Below, one piece after another: positions 9,865 through 17,939 of a stretch of DNA of 64,000 nucleotides (positions are counted from its first letter, which is position 1; each line of letters begins with the position of its first letter). The position numbers and the translations under genes were made by a program. Below the pieces are notes generated by a model. That model was not told the origin of the DNA. It worked only from the letters and a program-made list of their open reading frames with translations, and did not search any database. The DNA lies in NCBI GenBank assembly GCA_943787365.1, contig CALSMD010000008.1, positions 1 through 64,000 on the forward strand. Reading direction: 5' to 3'. The DNA comes from an uncultured Flavobacteriaceae bacterium (GTDB taxonomy: Bacteria > Bacteroidota > Bacteroidia > Flavobacteriales > Flavobacteriaceae).

Positions 9865-10021
9865 ATGAAAAATACTAATTTAATTACACTATTATTATTT
9901 ACTTTTTTTAGCTTAAATTTAGAATTGCTGACGCAAATAAAGTACCTTTAGGGTTAGGGCGTCAGCTTGATGATGCTAAGCCTTGGGGTGAGCCAGCAAG
10001 ATTTTTTAGCAAGAAGAAGTG
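9865..10021 (+). pseudogene. Short relic of an exported-protein gene (signal peptide and C-terminus only)
   Basis: An ATG at 9865 begins a signal-peptide-like 'MKNTNLITLLLFTFFSLN', and the frame stops after 28 codons (stop at 9949). In another frame, codons from about 9927 read 'ADANKVPLGLGRQLDDAK' and continue about 14 residues to 'FFSKKK' and a stop at 10021. This has the look of an authentic protein C-terminus. The arrangement suggests that the body of a secreted protein gene was deleted, with a frame change at the join. The parent family was not recognised. The reading as a relic rests on the signal peptide and the plausible C-terminal residues only. Confidence 0.45.
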
Positions 10022-10118
10022 ATTATTTTGTCTTTAAAGCTTAGTCAAGACTGTTGTTCTGGTTGTAGTTTCCTCAATAATCATAATGCAATACAGATTA
10101 TTTAAAATAAAAAAAAAC

Positions 10119-10373
10119 ATGGCAAAAAATAAACCAAAAGCCTATTGGAAAGAAAACATTAGATACCTTTTTATCCTACTGATAATATGGTTCATTGTCT
10201 CATTTGTGGCGGGAATTATGTTAAAAGATGTGCTCAACGAATTTAAACTTTTCGGGTTTAAACTTGGTTTTTGGTTTGCTCAACAAGGGTCTATGTATGT
10301 ATTTGTCGTTTTGATATTTATATATGTGAGACTAATGAATAAACTTGATAAAAAATACGGCTATGATAAATAG
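10119..10373 (+). CDS. Small subunit of a Na+/solute symporter (DUF4212)
   Basis: An 84-residue protein with two predicted membrane helices ('FILLIIWFIVSFVAGIML' and 'MYVFVVLIFIYVRLMNKL'), matching the DUF4212 family that pairs with VC_2705-type sodium:solute symporters. The family's opening 'KAYWKENIRYL' follows the ATG at 10119, so this start is preferred over the ATG 33 bp upstream. The gene overlaps the start of the large symporter gene by 11 bp. It probably forms part of the transporter complex. Confidence 0.85.
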   Translation: MAKNKPKAYWKENIRYLFILLIIWFIVSFVAGIMLKDVLNEFKLFGFKLGFWFAQQGSMYVFVVLIFIYVRLMNKLDKKYGYDK

Positions 10374-12090
10374 TATTTTATTAACTCAAGCGCTGACCGT
10401 TCAAACGTGGACTTATATTTTAGTAGGCATCACGTTTTCGCTATATATAGGAATTGCGATATGGGCACGAGCAGGCTCTACAAAAGAATTTTATGTAGCT
10501 GGAGGTGGCGTATCGCCGCTTGCCAATGGAATGGCAACAGCGGCAGATTGGATGAGTGCAGCCTCTTTTATTTCCATGGCAGGAATTATTTCCTTTGCAG
10601 GCTATGATGGAGCCGTTTACTTAATGGGCTGGACTGGCGGTTATGTTTTACTTGCTTTGCTATTAGCACCTTATTTAAGAAAGTTTGGAAAATTCACCGT
10701 TCCTGATTTTATTGGAGATCGTTATTATTCCAATACTGCCCGTTTTGTAGGCGTTATCTGTGCCCTTTTAGTTTCTTTTACCTATGTCGCAGGTCAGATG
10801 CGTGGCGTAGGATTGGTATTCTCTCGATTTTTAGAAGTTGACATCAATACCGGCGTAGTTATTGGAATGCTAATTGTATTATTTTATGCGGTTCTTGGAG
10901 GTATGAAAGGCATCACCTACACACAAGTTGCGCAATACTGTGTCTTAATTTTTGCGTTCATGGTTCCCGCTATTTTTATATCCATTCAAATGACGGGCAA
11001 TCCCATTCCACAATTGGGTTTTGGAAGTGAATTAGCAGACGACTCAGGCACTTATTTATTGGATAAACTAGACGGTTTAAGCACCGATTTAGGGTTTGCT
11101 GAATATACGGAAGGGTCCAAGTCTCTAATGGATGTATTTGCGATCACTTTAGCCTTGATGGTGGGTACAGCCGGCCTGCCTCATGTCATTGTACGTTTCT
11201 TTACCGTCAAGCGCGTCAAAGACGCTCGTAAATCTGCAGGAATAGCCTTATTGCTCATTGTCATCTTGTATTCTACAGCCCCAGCAGTGGCAGCCTTTGC
11301 CAGAACGAACATGATTGAAACAATTTCTAATCAACCCTATGCGACAGTTCCAGAATGGTTTAAAAAATGGGAAACGACAGGACTGATTACATTTAAAGAT
11401 AAAAATAACGACGGCTTAATTCAGTATGTAGCGGATAAAAATAAAAATGAATTAGTCGTTGATAACGATATAATGGTTTTGGCAAATCCTGAAATTGCAG
11501 AACTACCAAATTGGGTCATCGCTTTGGTAGCTGCAGGGGCTTTAGCAGCCGCATTATCAACTGCAGCAGGCTTGTTATTAGTAATTTCTGCTTCTGTTTC
11601 TCATGATTTAATTAAAAAAATGATCAATCCAAAAATCTCTGAAAAAAACGAATTAGTCGCAGCACGTTTATCTTCTATAGTTGCGGTTTGTGTTGCAGGC
11701 TATTTTGGAATTAACCCTCCAGGATTTGTTGCTGCAACAGTGGCTTTGGCTTTTGGCTTGGCAGCAGCCTCCTTTTTTCCAGCAATTATCTTAGGAATCT
11801 TTTACAAGCGAATGAATAAAGAAGGCGCTATTGCCGGAATGATCGTAGGAATTGTAACCATGTTATACTATATGTTGAAGTATAAACTAGGCTGGTTTGA
11901 TGACGTTCTACCAAACAAAAGTGAGTGGTGGTTTGGTATCTCACCCGAAGGTTTTGGAAGTGTTGCCATGCTATTAAACTTTATAGTTTCTATTAGTATA
12001 ATGAAGTTAACTCCAGAACCCCCAAAAGAAGTTCAAGAGATTGTTGAACTGATTAGAATCCCTAGTGGAGCAGGGGAAGCAACCCATTAA
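10363..12090 (+). CDS. Sodium:solute symporter, VC_2705/ActP-like
   Basis: A 575-residue, roughly 13-helix SSS-family permease. Family features include 'FYVAGGGVSPLANGMATAADWMSAASF' near residues 45-71, 'KFTVPDFIGDRYY', 'TYVAGQMRGVG' and 'GLPHVIVRFFTV'. A soluble insertion at about 325-385 ('FKDKNNDGLIQYVADKNKNE') contains a DxNxDG-type calcium-binding-like loop. The ATG at 10363 is chosen over an upstream TTG. Relatives in this branch are linked to acetate or other short carboxylates. No acs or regulator gene lies nearby, so the substrate stays open. Confidence 0.88.
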   Translation: MINSILLTQALTVQTWTYILVGITFSLYIGIAIWARAGSTKEFYVAGGGVSPLANGMATAADWMSAASFISMAGIISFAGYDGAVYLMGWTGGYVLLALLLAPYLRKFGKFTVPDFIGDRYYSNTARFVGVICALLVSFTYVAGQMRGVGLVFSRFLEVDINTGVVIGMLIVLFYAVLGGMKGITYTQVAQYCVLIFAFMVPAIFISIQMTGNPIPQLGFGSELADDSGTYLLDKLDGLSTDLGFAEYTEGSKSLMDVFAITLALMVGTAGLPHVIVRFFTVKRVKDARKSAGIALLLIVILYSTAPAVAAFARTNMIETISNQPYATVPEWFKKWETTGLITFKDKNNDGLIQYVADKNKNELVVDNDIMVLANPEIAELPNWVIALVAAGALAAALSTAAGLLLVISASVSHDLIKKMINPKISEKNELVAARLSSIVAVCVAGYFGINPPGFVAATVALAFGLAAASFFPAIILGIFYKRMNKEGAIAGMIVGIVTMLYYMLKYKLGWFDDVLPNKSEWWFGISPEGFGSVAMLLNFIVSISIMKLTPEPPKEVQEIVELIRIPSGAGEATH

Positions 12091-12215
12091 AATAATTAGA
12101 TTTTAGCACTACTTTCGCTGATTTTTTATCTTTATTTCTTGACAAAATAGTGTACTATATGTTGAATTAATTAGTTTTTATTTTTAACTTGCAAATTAAA
12201 ACTAATAAAAAAAAC

Positions 12216-12737
12216 ATGAAAGCAATTAATTTATTAGCCATTATCTTGATCATTTCAATTGGATGTACAACAACTGTCTCAAATGATGCATCCACAGTAC
12301 CTAATGGCGGAAAAATCCTTAACGGCCCTAATGCAGGTGCCACTTACACTTTTGCAAGTGATGAAGTTGGACAATTAGCAATCAATTTTTCTGATGCTTT
12401 TGTCAGAAAAGACTTAGAGTTCTTATCAACTGAACATTTTGCAGATTCAATCTTTTTTTATCCTGAGAAAGGTTTAGAAAAAGTAGTTATGGATTTAGAA
12501 ACAGGCAAAAAACTAATCCAAGCCATGCATGAACCCTATGATTCAATAACACGTTGGGTCTATGATGTGTTGCCAGTGATTCCATCCTATGATAAAGAGT
12601 TAACAATTGTTATGTTTCCTTTTACAGAGAAGCGTTACAAAAAGGACGGAACAATCGAAAAATTTAGATTCTATGAGCGACACTACATACGGGATGGAAA
12701 AATTACAGGTGTTCGAAAATGGAGTCAAGAGGAGTAA
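12216..12737 (+). CDS. Lipoprotein with NTF2/SnoaL-like fold (function unknown)
   Basis: A 173-residue exported lipoprotein. The signal 'LLAIILIISIGC' places the lipidated cysteine at residue 17. The mature part ('LAINFSDAFVRKDLEFLSTEHFADSIFFYPEKG') resembles NTF2-like proteins, small cone-shaped domains used as enzymes or binders. No catalytic set could be assigned. It lies 125 bp after the symporter gene and 52 bp before a second NTF2-like lipoprotein, so the two are probably a transcription unit. The ATG at 12216 is favoured because the signal peptide starts there. Confidence 0.65.
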   Translation: MKAINLLAIILIISIGCTTTVSNDASTVPNGGKILNGPNAGATYTFASDEVGQLAINFSDAFVRKDLEFLSTEHFADSIFFYPEKGLEKVVMDLETGKKLIQAMHEPYDSITRWVYDVLPVIPSYDKELTIVMFPFTEKRYKKDGTIEKFRFYERHYIRDGKITGVRKWSQEE

Positions 12738-12789
12738 TGATACAACTGCTTAAAAAACCATAACATATTAACCAATAAATAATTTAATA

Positions 12790-13668
12790 ATGAAAAATCA
12801 AATACTATTGGCAATTCTAGCTATAACTGTGCTGGCGTGCTCAAATAATACCGAAAAAGTGGTGTCTATGGATGCCAAGTCGTTAAAAGTTAAAAGTCAT
12901 ATAGATGCCTATATGAACAACGATTCAAGCGTAGCAGAAGCTATATTTGCAGAAGATTTAGAACTTTACGATCAGTTTTCTAACAATCAAAAAAATGGAG
13001 AAACTGTCTCCAATCCTGGAGGTAATATGGGTTTAATTGAAGCTGATAAATTTACTCACTCTTTATTTAGTGGAATTAAATGCACCACAGATAATATTAA
13101 GACATATACAGATGCTAATGGTGATGTGTATACTGCTTTTTGGTCTATGTGGTCTGGTAAAGGTAATTTTACAGGTGCAGAGACTACAATTCCATTTCAT
13201 TGTGTAAGCTTATGGGATGGCGATAAAATATCTAAAATATGGCGTTATATGGATCCATCAACTTTACAAAAAGAAATTGCTGCATATGAAGCTGTGAATA
13301 ATTCATCAACTAAAGTCATGGGCTTAGCAGACTTGAAAGTTAGTGATGGATTTACTAAAAATGATATCAAAGAATTTATGGTAGAATTTACAAAGTTTGT
13401 TAGAGAAACTGAACCAAATACCTATGATTTTGGATACTTTATTTCTGCTGATGGAAAGCATGTAAATTTAGTAGAAAAGTATTATGATTCTGCAGATTTT
13501 GTACACCATCTTAATAATTTTGAATCAAGTGAATTTGCTGAAAAATTCATGACAATTTTTAGTTTAGACCGAGTTCTTGTAGTCGGCAATAGTTCAGACG
13601 CATTAAAAGCTAAAGTAAAAGGTTATGGCGCTGAGCTTCGTGAGAACATCGGAGGTTGGATTGATTAA
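12790..13668 (+). CDS. Lipoprotein with NTF2-like domain plus ABM-like dimeric alpha/beta-barrel domain
   Basis: A 292-residue lipoprotein with signal 'QILLAILAITVLAC' (Cys17). Residues about 30-165 form an NTF2-like domain ('HIDAYMNNDSSVAEAIFAED', 'FHCVSLWDGDKISKIWRYMD'). From about 175 a second domain ('EFTKFVRETEPNTYDFGYFI', 'NLVEKYYDSADFVHHL') resembles the antibiotic-biosynthesis-monooxygenase/quinol-monooxygenase-like fold. Joining the two in one lipoprotein is uncommon in my recollection. The role is unknown; a reactive small-molecule substrate is only a guess. Confidence 0.65.
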   Translation: MKNQILLAILAITVLACSNNTEKVVSMDAKSLKVKSHIDAYMNNDSSVAEAIFAEDLELYDQFSNNQKNGETVSNPGGNMGLIEADKFTHSLFSGIKCTTDNIKTYTDANGDVYTAFWSMWSGKGNFTGAETTIPFHCVSLWDGDKISKIWRYMDPSTLQKEIAAYEAVNNSSTKVMGLADLKVSDGFTKNDIKEFMVEFTKFVRETEPNTYDFGYFISADGKHVNLVEKYYDSADFVHHLNNFESSEFAEKFMTIFSLDRVLVVGNSSDALKAKVKGYGAELRENIGGWID

Positions 13669-13716
13669 TTTTAATATGTTTAAACTCCCACTAAGTATGT
13701 GGGTACTTAAGAATAG

Positions 13717-13746
13717 AAAGTCTGCATATTATGCAGACTTTTTTTG
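13717..13746. terminator. Strong intrinsic terminator after the NTF2-like gene pair
   Basis: AAAGTCTGCAT (13717-13727) pairs perfectly with ATGCAGACTTT (13731-13741) over a 3-nt loop and is followed by a T-run. The A-tract on the other side is short, but it may also serve the minus-strand gene relic that ends at 13753. A second small hairpin (CCCAC/GTGGG, 13687-13703) lies just upstream. Confidence 0.8.
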
Positions 13747-13752
13747 TTATTA

Positions 13753-14430
13753 CTAATTAAATTCTTTGGGTTTTGGATCGCCCTTAAATAGTTTTATAAC
13801 TTCAAATTTATGATTCCATACATCCGCTCTAAAATCTTTATTTTTCACAAACAACCGCACACCGCTCAAACAAGTGAGGAGTCCGATATATATTTTTACA
13901 ATTACGGAGTGGATCCGTTTGAGAACTCCGTTTTGGTTGATGTGTTTGTAAAAGTTATTCACAATAATTGTCTTCAGTTTTGAGGAAGCTTTGGATGGGT
14001 TTTTAAAATAGAGTACTTTTAAATTATAAAAAACTCGATGGTATTTTGAAGTCTTATAATTATTGTTTGTTAGGTTTTTATGTTGCTGTTCTAAAACCAA
14101 ACTATCATAACAGGATTTGAAATTTGTAAACTTAAATAAATAGCCAAAATCATTCACTTGATTATTTAAAATAAGGAGGTCTAAATTTGTTTTAGCATCA
14201 GGGACATAAACTTGGTCTATAGTAATTCTGTTTGCTAGGATTTCTTGAAGATCTAAAAGGCTAGAACCCCTTTTTCTTAATAATTTTGAGTGAATTTCTA
14301 CGGCTCCTAGCCCATCCTTGTGTACCAATCTTGGGAGGTGTCTATGTGTTTTGTATTTACCAAATACAGTATTTTTTAAAGAAACATACTCTAGATTTAA
14401 TAACAATTGCTCTGCTTTGTATAGGTTGGA
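13753..14430 (-). pseudogene. 5'-truncated nucleotidyltransferase-like gene (NTP_transf_5 type)
   Basis: About 226 residues of the C-terminal part of a protein resembling the uncharacterised nucleotidyltransferase family common in polysaccharide loci. The visible start 'LYKAEQLLLNLEYVSL' matches the helix after the catalytic 'DIDLL' strand in that family, and 'LPRLVHKDGLGAVEIHSKLL' matches its second core motif. The N-terminal active-site half is missing. Sequence upstream of about 14431 belongs to an epimerase gene on the other strand, and no ATG is available (only a TTG within the epimerase sequence). The stop at 13753 is intact. I read it as a deletion remnant. Confidence 0.7.
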
Positions 14431-14873
14431 GGTCTCAACAAGATCCAAAAGGTGCTTATGCGGCAGTCATTCAAAAATTTGTAATTCAGTTGATAAATCA
14501 CCAAGCACCTGTGATTAATGGGGATGGTTCAAATTCCCGAGATTTTACTTATATTGACAATGTTATAAGAATGAATTTTTTAGTGCTAACTACAAAATCT
14601 GAGGTGGCATTAAACCAAATATATAACACTGCTGTGGGTGATCGGACGACTTTAGTCCAACTTGTGCATAGTTTAAAAAAATATTTATCTAAATTTGACC
14701 CAGCGATTGCAAACGTTAAAGAGATATATGGTCCAAACCGGTTAGGAGATATTCCACACTCACAGACCTCTATTGATAAAGCAGTCAAATTATTAAATTA
14801 CAAACCATCCCATGGCTTCGAAAGCGGGCTTAAAAACGCTGTAGATTGGTACTGGGAATCGTTTAAAAGTTAA
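14431..14873 (+). pseudogene. 5'-truncated UDP-N-acetylglucosamine 4-epimerase-like gene
   Basis: Codons from about 14437 read 'QQDPKGAYAAVIQKFV', a motif from the second half of WbpP-type NAD-dependent sugar epimerases. 'DGSNSRDFTYIDNVIRMN', 'YNTAVGDRTTLVQLV' and 'LNYKPSHGFESGLKNAVDWY' follow, all in register to the stop at 14873. The NAD-binding Rossmann half and the YxxxK catalytic pair are absent. The bases before the motif belong to the opposite-strand nucleotidyltransferase relic, so a frame opening at 14286 is only partly epimerase. It ends 5 bp before ugd, which suggests it was once co-transcribed with it. Confidence 0.8.
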
Positions 14874-14878
14874 CCAAA

Positions 14879-16270
14879 ATGAGTATTAATACAATTTGTT
14901 GTATTGGAGCAGGCTATGTAGGAGGTCCAACAATGTCGGTAATTGCCCAAAAAAATCCATCTATAAAAGTGATTGTAGTGGATGTGAATCAAGCACGTAT
15001 AGATGCTTGGAATTCAGAGGATCTAAATAAACTCCCAATTTTTGAACCTGGACTGGACGTTGTTGTTGCAGAAGCTCGCGGTCGAAATTTGTTTTTTTCA
15101 ACCGATGTTGAAGGTGCAATTCAAGAAGCAGATATGATTTTTATATCGGTCAATACCCCCACAAAAACCTATGGTGCTGGAAAAGGAATGGCAGCAGATT
15201 TACAATATGTAGAACTCTGTGCACGTCAAATTGCTAAAATAGCTACCTCTGATAAAATTGTAGTGGAAAAATCGACCTTACCCGTCAAAACAGCCAAAGC
15301 AATTAAAGATATTTTAGAGAATACAGGCACAGGTGTGAATTTTGAAATCCTTTCGAATCCCGAATTTTTGGCAGAAGGTACTGCTGTTCAAGATTTGGAA
15401 GCACCTGATCGTGTTTTGATTGGTGGAGATCAAACAGAAAGTGGATTAAAAGCCATTCAGGCTTTAGTTGATATTTATGCGACTTGGGTTTCAAAAGATC
15501 AAATTATTACCACAAATTTATGGTCATCAGAATTGTCAAAATTAACCGCGAACGCATTTTTAGCACAACGGGTTTCTTCCATTAATGCCTTGACAGAACT
15601 GTGTGAATCCACAGGTGCTAATATTGACGATGTAGCCAAAGCCATTGGAACCGATTCACGGATTGGACCAAAATTCTTAAAAGCTTCTGTAGGATTCGGA
15701 GGCTCTTGTTTTCAAAAAGACATTCTAAATTTAGTATATATATGTAAGTCTTTAGGATTGGATGTGGCTGCTGATTATTGGGAGCAAGTAATCATTATGA
15801 ATAACCATCAACGCAGTCGATTTGCACAGCAAATAGTAGCGTCCTTATACGGAACTGTTGCAGGAAAGAAAATTGGGTTTTTAGGATGGGCTTTTAAAAA
15901 AGACACTAATGATACCCGAGAGTCTGCAGCAATTTATATTGCTGACAAACTGATTGACGAACAAGCCCACATACAAGTTTATGATCCAAAAGTAACAGCG
16001 ATTCAAATGCTCTCGGATTTGAATGGGTTAAACAGCAGAACTGAATCTGAAAACGATAAATTTTTAGAGGTTCACAACAATCCCTATGATGCTTTAAAAG
16101 GATCTCATGCGTTGGCAGTGATTACAGAATGGGACGAGTTTAAAACCTATGACTGGCAAAAGATATATGATGGCATGCTCAAACCGGCCTTTATTTTTGA
16201 TGGGCGTAATATTTTGGATCAAGCGGAATTAGAAGCCATTGGATTTATTTATAAAGCAATCGGAAGGTAA
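14879..16270 (+). CDS. ugd: UDP-glucose 6-dehydrogenase
   Basis: Oxidises UDP-glucose to UDP-glucuronate with two NAD+. The 463-residue protein has the N-terminal Rossmann motif 'CIGAGYVGGPT' (8-18), 'VNTPTK' (91-96), 'EKSTLPV' (130-136), and the catalytic Cys277 in 'GFGGSCFQKD'. The C-terminal UDP-binding domain has 'GWAFKKDTNDTRES'. It looks intact. It lies 5 bp after the truncated epimerase and is followed at 1 bp by a UDP-glucuronate epimerase, so the two probably make UDP-GlcA and UDP-GalA for a surface polysaccharide. Confidence 0.95.
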   Translation: MSINTICCIGAGYVGGPTMSVIAQKNPSIKVIVVDVNQARIDAWNSEDLNKLPIFEPGLDVVVAEARGRNLFFSTDVEGAIQEADMIFISVNTPTKTYGAGKGMAADLQYVELCARQIAKIATSDKIVVEKSTLPVKTAKAIKDILENTGTGVNFEILSNPEFLAEGTAVQDLEAPDRVLIGGDQTESGLKAIQALVDIYATWVSKDQIITTNLWSSELSKLTANAFLAQRVSSINALTELCESTGANIDDVAKAIGTDSRIGPKFLKASVGFGGSCFQKDILNLVYICKSLGLDVAADYWEQVIIMNNHQRSRFAQQIVASLYGTVAGKKIGFLGWAFKKDTNDTRESAAIYIADKLIDEQAHIQVYDPKVTAIQMLSDLNGLNSRTESENDKFLEVHNNPYDALKGSHALAVITEWDEFKTYDWQKIYDGMLKPAFIFDGRNILDQAELEAIGFIYKAIGR

Positions 16271-16271
16271 T

Positions 16272-17294
16272 ATGGGCAAGCAATCAATCTTAGTCACTGG
16301 CGCAGCAGGTTTTATAGGGTTTCACTTGTGTGAACGCCTTTTAAAACAAGGACACCGTGTGGTTGGATTGGACAATGTAAACGATTACTACAGTGTCGAT
16401 TTAAAATTTGACCGACTCAAAGAATTAGGGATCCAACGGCAAGAAGCTGAACATTTTGATACAGTTATTTCTAGTGAAATTTTTGGAGATCAGTTTCAAT
16501 TTATTCGTTTAAATCTTGAAGATCGAAAGGCGTTGCCTAATCTCTTTAAAACGTATGAATTTGATAGTGTTTGTAACTTGGCAGCGCAAGCGGGGGTTCG
16601 TTATTCTATTGAAAATCCAGAGGCGTATATTGACAGTAATATAACAGGCTTTCTTAATATTTTAGAATGTTGTCGCCACCACAACGTATCGCGTTTTGTG
16701 TATGCGAGTAGCTCGAGTGTTTATGGAAATAGTGAGGCGGTTCCTTTTAAAGAAACAGCGGTTGTAGATCACCCGATTAGTTTGTATGCAGCTACCAAAA
16801 AATCGAATGAGTTGATGGCGCATACTTATAGCCACCTCTATAATATTGAAACAATCGGATTGCGGTTTTTTACGGTCTATGGTCCTTGGGGACGCCCCGA
16901 TATGGCTTTGTTTTTGTTTACAGACGCCATTTTAAATAATCAACCTATAAAAGTTTTTAATAATGGAGATCTCTCTCGAGACTTTACCTATATTGATGAT
17001 ATCATACAAGGGGTTGAAAACACACTTTTAAAAACCGTTAATGAAAAGGAGCTCTACAAATTATATAATATAGGGAACAATCAACCTGTGCAGCTTTTGG
17101 ATTTTATAGAAGCGATTGAAAAAAGTACAGGCAAAACAACGGAGCGTATCATGATGCCAATGCAAGCCGGAGATGTGAATCAAACTTGGGCAAATGTGGC
17201 GCATTTGAAAACAGATTATAACTACGAACCCTCCACTACTTTGGAGGTTGGCGTAGAAGCCTTTGTAAACTGGTATAAGGCTTATTATAGCTAG
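16272..17294 (+). CDS. UDP-glucuronate 4-epimerase-like NAD-dependent epimerase
   Basis: A 340-residue extended SDR predicted to convert UDP-glucuronate to UDP-galacturonate. 'TGAAGFIGFHLCERLL' (9-24) is the NAD site, and 'DNVNDYYSVDLKFDRL' (34-49) is the stretch typical of CapI/WbnF-type uronate epimerases. 'YASSSSVYG' (144-152) and Tyr172-x3-Lys176 are the active site, and 'RDFTYIDDI' is near the substrate pocket. The ATG at 16272 gives the canonical N-terminus; an upstream start inside ugd is rejected. It appears intact although genes on both sides of the ugd pair are broken. Confidence 0.9.
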   Translation: MGKQSILVTGAAGFIGFHLCERLLKQGHRVVGLDNVNDYYSVDLKFDRLKELGIQRQEAEHFDTVISSEIFGDQFQFIRLNLEDRKALPNLFKTYEFDSVCNLAAQAGVRYSIENPEAYIDSNITGFLNILECCRHHNVSRFVYASSSSVYGNSEAVPFKETAVVDHPISLYAATKKSNELMAHTYSHLYNIETIGLRFFTVYGPWGRPDMALFLFTDAILNNQPIKVFNNGDLSRDFTYIDDIIQGVENTLLKTVNEKELYKLYNIGNNQPVQLLDFIEAIEKSTGKTTERIMMPMQAGDVNQTWANVAHLKTDYNYEPSTTLEVGVEAFVNWYKAYYS

Positions 17295-17345
17295 AGATTT
17301 AAGGCAGTACAAGTAAAATAAACCGAACAAATTTTTTTGATTAAG

Positions 17346-17366
17346 ATTGGATTTTTGAAATCCAAT
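17346..17366. other. Perfect 9-bp stem hairpin after the UDP-GlcA epimerase
   Basis: ATTGGATTT (17346-17354) pairs with AAATCCAAT (17358-17366) over a 3-nt loop. There is no T-run after it on either strand, so terminator function is uncertain. It lies between the last intact polysaccharide gene and the chimeric relic. Confidence 0.45.
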
Positions 17367-17412
17367 ACTGCTCTGTGTATTTGATGGAGTAATTGAACCC
17401 TAAACAAGCATA

Positions 17413-17931
17413 ATGGCTTTTAAGAAACAAGCATTCAAATGAATATTTTGGACTTTTACAGAGCAGTTAGGGGTTAAAGGAGTTGGATTCGTAGTACAAA
17501 TTTTAATTGCTAGATTACTTCTTCCTGAGGATTTTGGATTAATAGCCATGGTTGCGGTCTTTATAGGGCTAGGCGATTTATTAGTTGATTCCGGAACAAT
17601 TCCGCCAAATCCTGCCCATTTATTAGCGAATGGTAATTTTGAAACCCTTATTGAAGAAGCCAAATCACGTTACGATTATATAGTGGTTGATTTAGCACCT
17701 ACCATTTTAGTAACGGATACTTTATTAGTAGCTCACCATACCGATGCAACTATATGTGCTGTTCGTGCCAACCATACCGATAAAAAATTAATTCCTTTTT
17801 CTGAAAATTTAAGAAAAACCAACCTTCTTAAAAATATGGTCTACGTCATTAATGGTGTGAAAGAAAACAGATCATACGGCTACAGTTATAACTATGGGTA
17901 CAACTACGGTTATGGGGATGAAGATAGTTAG
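17413..17931 (+). pseudogene. Chimeric relic: flippase N-terminus joined to tyrosine-kinase (BY-kinase) C-terminus
   Basis: An ATG at 17413 starts 'MAFKKQAFK', then a TGA (17440-17442). The same frame continues with 'LGVKGVGFVVQILIARLL', 'LPEDFGLIAMVAVFIGLG' and 'LLVDSG', the first helices of a Wzx-like polysaccharide flippase. Without a frame change the text then becomes 'TIPPNPAHLLANGNFETLIE', 'YDYIVVDLAPTILVTDTLL' and 'KNMVYVINGVKENRSYGYSY', the C-terminal end of a Wzc-type kinase. It includes the Walker B strand and a tail with seven tyrosines. Walker A and A' and the rest of the flippase are gone. The switch is at about 17590-17605. An ATG at 17548 could still yield a 127-residue product, but no function is expected. 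Confidence 0.85.
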
Positions 17932-17939
17932 TCTAAAAA

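Noticed and set aside
14286-14430. Plus-strand extension of the epimerase remnant back to 14286
   Set aside because: This stretch is the antisense of the nucleotidyltransferase relic and shows no epimerase motifs.
14431-14448. TTG at 14448 as a start for the nucleotidyltransferase-like gene
   Set aside because: The bases belong to the opposite-strand epimerase sequence; the gene is better read as truncated.
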